From positions 39,399,811 through 39,463,810 of the forward strand of contig CM040085.1 in assembly GCA_022496805.1 (NCBI GenBank): a DNA stretch of 64,000 nucleotides. Direction: 5' to 3'. Each line of letters opens with the position of its first letter. The first letter of the stretch is position 1. The position numbers and the translations under genes were made by a program. This stretch comes from Pohlia nutans. Lineage: Eukaryota > Streptophyta > Bryopsida > Bryales > Mniaceae. Shown piece after piece: positions 57,145 through 64,000 of this stretch. The notes under the pieces are model-generated. The model saw only the letters and a list, made by a program, of their open reading frames with translations, was not told the DNA's origin and searched no databases.

Positions 57145-60100
57145 TCAATCCTCAGTCTTGATGATTCCAGCAGCGAGGAGAATTTTTTTAACCTCATCCA
57201 AGCTGAGAGTGGGAGCATGGATGTACGTGTCAACTTTATAGTCCAGCTTGCAAAAGAATCGAAAGATATAGTAGAGGTGTTTGCAGTTGACGTACTGGCC
57301 ACGTCTCCCAACAGCTGCAGAATTCATGCTAGCGTAATGTGGGCACGTACATGACGGAAAATTGCACAATGTGATATTGTACAAATTATCTTCGGGCTCG
57401 ACCCCGGACTGAAGCATGATGATGGCACCAAGCCCGGGGTACGGGAGGAGGTTTAGGCGGATAATAGTTGCCTTGACGTTTTGTGCACTCTTCCATTGAT
57501 TCCGGTGAGCTTCCATGGGAGCCTTGGTGTTTCGTCGCACGTTTTTGCCGTTTCGAGAAGATGGGACCCTGTCAGCATGTAGAGGTCTTGGGTGAGTCCA
57601 GATGATGGGCTCAAACACCTTGGAGGTCGTAAAGAGGCGTCGAGGCGAAAGGGCTGTAGTGGACTCAAGACGAAACCCGGCTTCCTAGAGCTCTAGGATC
57701 TCCGAACGTGTGAGGTTTGTTCGTGAGAGAACGGGCCAAACGTCTGGGATGTCTGGGCGGTCTATGACGAAGTAGCGCTTCGGCCCCATGACACATCGTG
57801 CGATTTGGTCAGGACAGAACCAAAAATCAGCAGTTTGGGGTTTGGTCCCTTTGTATTCCGTCCTAGTGCCTCGATAGGTTGGAGCAGCTGTGGCCTTGCC
57901 GCCCTTCGCAATCAACATTTTGCACTTGTTCCCATTCCCCGCTTGTACTGCATGACACTGCTTTCTGGACTTGTGCGATATCCTTGCAATGTGCCATTTC
58001 GAGGTGTCACAGTCAGTCTCCAACACCCTAGTCGTGAATGGTACCGGAGATGTAGATCTTGGTGATTGCTCCAAGTTCAATCGGGCAGCGGCAGATCATG
58101 TTTGGACACGAGGATGCAAGAAGTTCACCTTGTCGGGGCGATGAGAATCTCCCTCACAACCCACTGGCATGTCGAGCTTTCTCTTGACCGAGCCAAACAC
58201 CTCTTCTCCTTCCAAGTGTGGAACTCGAGTAGAAATCTCCGCAGCCCCAGGCATGTTGTTTATTGCTTCAGTGATCTTCTTGCCATCATGCGATGCCATA
58301 GCCCTCTTTAGTTTAAGATCGTGCTTGGACGGACCAGTTCCAGACGGACCTCCACATAAGAATGTCCTATAGTTGGTCATTTGCATGAAGGCACGGGCCC
58401 AATCATCCGTAGTGGCGACAAAGAGGTCCGAGCCTCGCTTCCCGGAGGCTTGCATCCACTTATTGTGAACGGTCTCTGCCAGGTTGCAGGTTGGGATGTC
58501 TGCGAGTTCATCTGCAGTAAGATTCTGCAAAAACAAATTCACACAATTTATGTTACATACGATTACTTGGATTTCACCACTACCTAAATATCTTAAAAAT
58601 AAAACCGGAGTGGTAATAAATAACTCAATAATGGCACCAGCCTCTTCCAAACCCCGCACCTCTTGAGTGGTCTCGGTCCTGAGACCAGTATCTGAGCCTC
58701 CCAGGTCTCCAACCAATGGCGCCATGGAACCATGGCACATCTGAACCCACGGCGACCAAGGCATCGTGGATGGACTTCGAAACATCGATCTGATTCCAAA
58801 AACCGCACCCCTCGAGGGTGGTCTCTGCCCCGAGACCACAATCTGACCCTCCTAGTTCTCGAACCAAATGCAGCATGGAACCATGGCACAAGTGACCCCA
58901 CGGCGACCATGGGACCCTGGATTGATATGGCAACAGCCCACTGTTTCCAAAACCCGCACCCTTGGACAATGGTCTCGGCCCCGAGACCACTATCTGACCC
59001 TCCTAGTTCTCGAACCACGCATGCCATGGAACCATGGCAGAACGTAATCCATGTCCACCGTGGCACCAATGATTGACATTGCAACAGCAAACTGTTTCTA
59101 GAACCCGCACCCTTGGAGAGTGGTCTCGGCCCCGAGACCACTATCTGACCCTCCCATTTCTCGAACCACGCATGCCATGGAACCATGGCAGAACCTAATC
59201 CATGTCCACCGTGGCACCAATGATTGACGTTGCAACAACAAACTGTTTCTAGAACCCGCACCCTTTGAGAGTGGTCTCGGCCCCGAGACCACTATTTGAC
59301 CCTCCCGGTTCTCGAAACACGGAAGCCATGGAACCATGGCAGATTCAAATCCACGGCGACCATGGCACCAAGATTTGACATGGCAACAGCAAACTGTTTC
59401 AAGAACCCGCACCCTTGGAGATTGGTCTCGGCCCCGAGACCACTATCTGACCCTCCAAGTTCTCGAACCACGCATGCCATGGAACCATGGCAGAACCTAA
59501 TCCATGTCCACCGTGGCACCAATGATTGACATTGCAACAGCAAACTGTTTCAAGAACCCGCACCCCTGAAGAGTAGTCTCGGCCCCGAGATCACAATCTG
59601 ACCCTCCCAGTTCTCGAAACACATATGCCATGGAACCATGGCAGATCCAAATCCACGGGGACCCTGGCACCAAGATTTGACATGGCAACAGCGAACTGTA
59701 TCCAAAACCCGCACCCCTGGAGAGTTTTCTTGGCCCCGAGACCACTACCTGACCCTCCTAGTTCTCGAACCACATAAGCCATGGAACCACGGCAGAGAGA
59801 CACCCATGGTAACCGTGGAACCGAGGACTGACATCAAACAGCAACTTGTTTCCAAAACACGCACCCCTAGAGAGTGCTCTTGGCCCCGAGACTACTATCT
59901 GACCTTCGAAGGTCTCAAACCAAATGCGGCATGGAACCGTGGCACAAGTGATCCCACGGGGACCATGGGACCCTAGATGGACATGGCAACAGCCCACTGT
60001 TTCCAAAACCCGCACCCCTAGAGAGTGGTTTAGGGTCCGGAGCCAAAATATCTGACCCTCGAAAGTCTCAAACCAAACACGCCATGGAACCATGGCACAA

Positions 60101-62295
60101 AGGGTCCCACAGAGGTGAAGAGAGAGAGTGCTTTTTATATTTTACCGTTTCCATGAAACCGCCCCATTGACGGTAGCGAAAGTGCCAGAAGGCCAACCAA
60201 TCTTCCAGCTCGCAAATCGCATCTTCACTGGCAGCACCGGACGAGTACCACCACGCTCTCAACTCAAGATACATCCTGTCAGCTTCGTCCATTGTTTGAG
60301 CGTCTTTATATTGCTTGCATAGCCTTATGTGTTGATTCTGGAAGTTCTTGGCGATCAGCTTCTCAGTGTGCTTGTGCATGCTCGTTGCTCAGTGGAATAG
60401 ACAAGTCCTTTCACGGTCTACCATGGCCACGGAAGGATTGCCCGAGCCGTAAACAATGCGAACCGCATTGAAATTTGCTTGTGCGCTGTCGCACATGAAC
60501 CCTTTGAAGTTAGGATTTGTAACGCCGTTGTTGTCCATTACTTTGTTCAGGCAGCGCCAGAATATAAGCTCGCCCTTAGTGCCTTCCGTTTGCATGTCGC
60601 ATACAGCGATGGTCATCACCTTGCAGTAGGTGGAATCATAGACATGGCAGGCAATGGTGGTCCATGGCTTCACTCTCTTCACGTGGTCGAACATGACAAA
60701 GCAATTCTGAAGGTCTCCACCAGGTTGCATCCTTCTTACGAGGTCGACGCCACTCCCGGGGCCATGAACGAGCATTTTGAAAAGATATACCTTTTCTTTT
60801 CCTTGGCCTGGGAATACACTGTCGTGAATGAACTCGATCTTCGAATGCCGCTTCATGTCCAGAATTTGATCAATCTCGCCTTTGCCTTTTCCTTGGGCGC
60901 GGAAGGTTGCAATCATGTTCCGAACGTTGGGAGAGCTGAGCATGCAAAACTTGTCCATCACCTTGTCTAATTCTTGTCCTTCCAGCATCTTCTTTGGGCC
61001 AGGCCCACTGTGGACAAGAAACGTCTCCAGAAACTCCTTGCTGGCTGCAAGGGCAATGGCCGAGTTCTTGGCGGAGGGAGTCTTGGCGACCTCCGATGCG
61101 ATCAAGCCGGTGATGGTCTCCATGGACTCCCAGACTGTCCTTCGGCGACAGGATGTCGATGATAGCCCAGATGGATGCATGCACGGGACATGTCGTTGAC
61201 GTTGAGAACGTAATACACCCGCGCTGTGCAAAAGTCGCGACATGATGGGGCTTCCTTGCAGACTTTACACACAATGGAAGAATCTGGAGGAGGGCTTTGA
61301 CGAACACTGAACGGGAAGTTAGTTGTACGCGTCCACTCTGTCTGATTCTTTTTAGACGTTCTAGCAAGATAGTCACAGTCTTCGTTGTCGCATCGCAAGT
61401 GGCCAACGCACGTCGACCTCCTGAACTTCAAACCGAAGCTGTTGTGGATGTTGGACGTCGTGGTGCGGCACCATGTGTGGCCGTCATAACGCTTGTCCAT
61501 TCCCTCCATGCTTCGGGCTCCGGAAGAGTGCAAGCGTCCACGACATGGTGGTAACTCGAAGACCACATCCCCGTCAAAGTGGGAGGGAAGGAACTGCACC
61601 TTGTGATATTCTATGCAGTCAAAGTCTATGTGAGCAAGTTCATTCCGAGAGCCAGGAACACTGGACAGCTTACGCAGACATTGCATTACACTAGGACAAT
61701 TCTGTGAGCTACTAGGATATAGAGGGGGGAGAGAGAACGAGGAAGAGGATGGACTATTGGCGGGGGTGCGGACAGTAGGTGGAGTCGCAACAATGGGAGC
61801 TGGTTCATTCAAGTTTGGGAGTTGCGAGAGCCGTGATGGTGTTTCCCCCTCCGATTCACTGGACAACTCAATGATAGGGTCTAAAGTCTCACGTTTCACG
61901 TTACGAAGATTGACCATAATATCTGCAACGGAACGAGTTGGATCTGTAGAATGCCTACTATCGCGACGTGAGAGAGGTAGCTCTACAGTGGAAGTATCTG
62001 AGGCAGGGGCTAAAATCTCTGTAGATGCAGCGAACTGCTGCGGGGTGAGACCGTATGCTCTGTACTGACCAGGATGGAGGAGCCAGTAGTAACCCTCGTC
62101 CTCTGTACATCTAGACTGTAAGATGCCTTCTTTGACTAGTCCCCACTTCTCTAGGACCTCCTCTTCGACCATGATGGAGCCTTCTGCTAGTCCGAACCGA
62201 ATGTAGAGAAGGTTAGAGGTGACTTTGACAAAGCCACTTTCACCTACTGGCAGAACTAGTGGGACCTCCTCACCTCTGACGGAAATGCTGGCCAT
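57145..62295 (-). pseudogene. Mutator-like transposase gene: GCM-like zinc region, DDE, SWIM; broken
   Basis: Minus strand. The ATG at 62295 begins MASISVRGEEVPLVLP. A Cys/His-rich region (CVGHLRCDNEDCDYLA ... CKVCKEAPSC ... YYVLN ... HLGYHRHPV) resembles WRKY-GCM-type zinc domains of Mutator-like elements. The DDE-like core follows (HVYDSTYCKVMTIAVCDMQ, FKGFMCDSAQANFNAV, DRERTCLFH). Exon 1 ends at 60146 before GTAAAA. The last exon starts at 58524 after TTTTTGCAG and ends with a SWIM motif (SCTCPHYASM ... NCKHLYYIF), stop at 57145. Four lesions are visible: a one-base frame change near 61130; TGA at 60389-60391, where the family has Trp; TGA at 58096; TAG at 57685. Related to the intact but 5'-truncated copy at 10.9-12.9 kb. 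In intact form it would mobilise its own element. Confidence 0.8.
58625..60115. repeat. Ten ~151-bp tandem units inside the transposase intron
   Basis: ACCCGCACCC-type starts recur near 58650, 58800, 58963, 59103, 59253, 59405, 59557, 59708, 59858 and 60010. Each unit holds two near-palindromes: GGTCTCGGCCCCGAGACC and GCCATGGAACCATGGC. The array fills almost the whole intron (58525-60145). The minus strand stays open in parts of each unit, but 151 is not divisible by three, so no continuous repeat protein is made. Confidence 0.9.
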
Positions 62296-62940
62296 GGGAA
62301 ATATCGGGGTAGAGAGATACTAATGGTATAAGGGAGAGAAACAAATCTGCAATGGAGACACAAGGAGAGTAATTGTGAGGGACATTGAATTTGGGTTGAG
62401 TATATAACACGATGTCGATTGCTAGGGAGTGACTATAATCAGAGTCACAGTAGAAATTAAAAACTAGACGGTGAGAGAGGTCTAAGATTGGAGCCGCCTT
62501 GCAACTGACATCAATTTCAATATAAACATATGACTAATCTAAACAACGTCAGAGTGTTTTACGGCACTACCTAAATAAAATTGAGACGGTCTAGGGTGTG
62601 CCACATGCATCAGCTCGCAGTTCAAAATTCAGGAGTGGATGTAATGAGACTGGGAAGAATCTGATTTGGCGTGGACGTAGTCATGTAGCATATAAAGTGA
62701 TGTAATATTCAAGAACAGAAGTTGTCGTTGAGTATTATTTATACTGGGAAGACAAACCAACAGTCTTTAAGAAAGTGCAGTTTTTTGTAGGACTAATCTA
62801 TGTGCACCCGAAGTCATAATTACAATTGAATAAAGAAAAAATTAATTATGGTATCTGCAAATTAATCTTTGTGCTAAAAACTCTTGTTGAATACAAGGAT
62901 GTTTTATGTTCAATCATAGAAATCTAAGCTGCACCCTCCA
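62296..62940. promoter_or_regulatory. Upstream region of the Mutator-like gene
   Basis: This 645-bp gap separates the start of the minus-strand transposase from the end of the next minus-strand ORF. It would contain the transposase promoter; a TATATAA-like word lies at 62400-62406, about 105 bp upstream of the ATG. No other feature is seen. Confidence 0.3.
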
Positions 62941-63451
62941 CTAATGAAGCTCGGAAGTCTTGTCAATGACCCGGGGATTAGGTGGGCATGGTGTTTGGAA
63001 CGGAATCCCAAAACGGAGGCTTGGGTTCATCGTCAAAGAAGTCCTGGACGGCAGCTGCAATCTCTTCAGGCACAATTGGAACTCCCTCACTTTCGAGGGT
63101 GCAAGGATCGGGGAGTCCCAACAGTTGGCAAACATAATGAGACCACATGAGCCTCCAGACAAGAGGATGTCGAGGGAGAGAGTCCCAAATTCTACACGGG
63201 ACGCGGTAGAATCGAAGAACATCTTTGTCTAGCAAAATGTTTGCGAGGTCAATGTTGAAGTCTTGAACATATGGAAATTCACCCATCCACAGTTCCACTG
63301 CACCCTGCAAGCTATCGATGGCATTTGTCATCTGCACCAAACATCCATTCCTTGACACAACGGGATAGTCTTCTTTGCTTCGCATCTCCAATCTCCCGAT
63401 GGATTCCAAGTCAAGCACTTCCTCTAAGCAGCGGTCTTCCAAAGGATCCAT
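62941..63451 (-). CDS. Unrecognised ORF, up to 157 aa
   Basis: The minus-strand ATG at 63451 (MDPLEDRCLEEVLDLES) is open to a stop near 62978. An overlapping frame continues to 62941. The sequence has balanced composition, several Trp (ELWMGEFPYVQDFN, RIWDSLPRHPLVWRLMWSHY) and an acidic C terminus (VQDFFDDEPKPPFWD). I do not recognise the family. Same strand as and directly upstream of the Mutator-like gene, so it could be an accessory ORF of that element or an independent gene. No intron is required. Confidence 0.45.
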
Positions 63452-64000
63452 GACTCTCGTTGAGACTTAGTGGCGACGGATTTTTGAGCGTTTACAACAG
63501 CGTTGTAGGCAATGAAAACGAGTGTAGAAGATAAGATATAGGAATTTGAACATAGTTACAGTTATACTGTCTCTGCTGCGCACTGGGATCTGACTAAATG
63601 TGTCGAATTCAATGTATGAGATTAGCATCTGACAATTCATTGACACTGCGAGATCCTAGGCGTGGTCGTAGGCTACAATATATAGTTCGATCAAAGACGG
63701 CGCAATCAGGATATGTAGATCGTTGAATTACATTCTAAAGCAAGCGTCCGTAATTCATAAAAGCTTGCATATCATGAGTATGTCAGTGACAGCTGACACC
63801 GAGTATGCGAGTTCTCTTGAAAGGCGTCAATACTAAATAGTGAGGTAGTCGACCAGATAGGACTCCCTACTTACTATAGAACAATTCAAGATATTCAAAA
63901 TTATTTGAAATTAGAGCGGCAAACCACTAGTCTCTTGCACGCTTGAGTTACAGTGGAAGAAAGAATTAGTTGTGACATAGCTGTGACGCTTTGATGGACT
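63452..64000. other. Window edge, no gene recognised
   Basis: No ORF or repeat that I can support. It would include the 5' flank of the 63451 ORF. Confidence 0.4.

Noticed and set aside
58593..59803. Several long overlapping ORFs rich in GLGAET and CHGSMA words
   Set aside because: They are frames through the 151-bp intronic repeat; the period is not a multiple of three and frames break between units.
61297..62068. Plus-strand ORFs of 73-103 codons
   Set aside because: Antisense to the N-terminal part of the Mutator-like transposase, whose Cys/His pattern is clearly on the minus strand.
1..64000. tRNA, rRNA or other structured RNA genes
   Set aside because: I looked for the tRNA B-box word GGTTCGAATCC and for the start of U6 snRNA and found no convincing match; a covariance-model scan would be decisive.

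Overview
The window looks like nuclear DNA of a land plant, probably a non-seed plant such as a moss or another bryophyte. It is AT-rich with long gene-poor stretches, and its introns are GT-AG. The recognisable host-type sequences are plant-like: a mitochondrial complex I NDUFS4 gene (degenerate here), heavy-metal-associated (HMA/HIPP-like) domains, and a protein-kinase core followed by an NB-ARC-like P-loop. Kinase-NBS linkage is known from mosses, but the assignment to bryophytes is inference. I recognised no rRNA, tRNA, LTR retrotransposon, virus or bacterial operon.

Layout. 0-5 kb: AT-rich DNA with TTAA-flanked inverted-repeat elements and a CACTA-type MITE. 5.3-10.7 kb: satellite-like tandem repeats around a broken coding remnant. 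10.9-12.9 kb (+): two-exon SWIM-zinc-finger protein, a 5'-truncated relative of the element at 57-62 kb. 17.1-17.7 and 22.1-23.0 kb: two TA-flanked mariner-type elements. 18.1-20.0 kb (-): NDUFS4 pseudogene. 21.2-21.8 kb: Harbinger-type MITE. 23.1-25.2 kb: fold-back structure. 27.4-29.6 kb (-): three-exon Myb/SANT-like gene. 31.7-36.6 kb (+): a set of exons that can be read as one chimeric gene (kinase core, P-loop, a domain shared with the divergent neighbour, Lys/Gly-rich linker, two HMA domains). 38.9-42.3 kb: pogo-like transposon with both termini and a dead transposase. 44.3-45.5 kb: nested TTAA elements. 48.7-51.3 kb (-): decayed transposase of the DUF7869 type. 51.6-52.5 kb: 17 regularly spaced palindromes. 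57.1-62.3 kb (-): decayed Mutator-like (GCM-like zinc finger, DDE, SWIM) transposase gene whose intron holds ten ~151-bp palindrome-bearing repeats. 62.9-63.5 kb (-): unrecognised 157-aa ORF.

Themes. (1) Cut-and-paste DNA transposons dominate, and at least ten TTAA-bounded non-coding elements form one or more piggyBac-like families. (2) Several unrelated tandem arrays carry near-perfect palindromes with a TCG-x-CCCGA-like core; two of them occupy the same intron of the two SWIM-transposase copies. (3) The kinase/P-loop/HMA exon chain is the most interesting host-type locus, because HMA domains are known integrated decoys in plant immune receptors. Its reading phase is continuous except for one unresolved junction.
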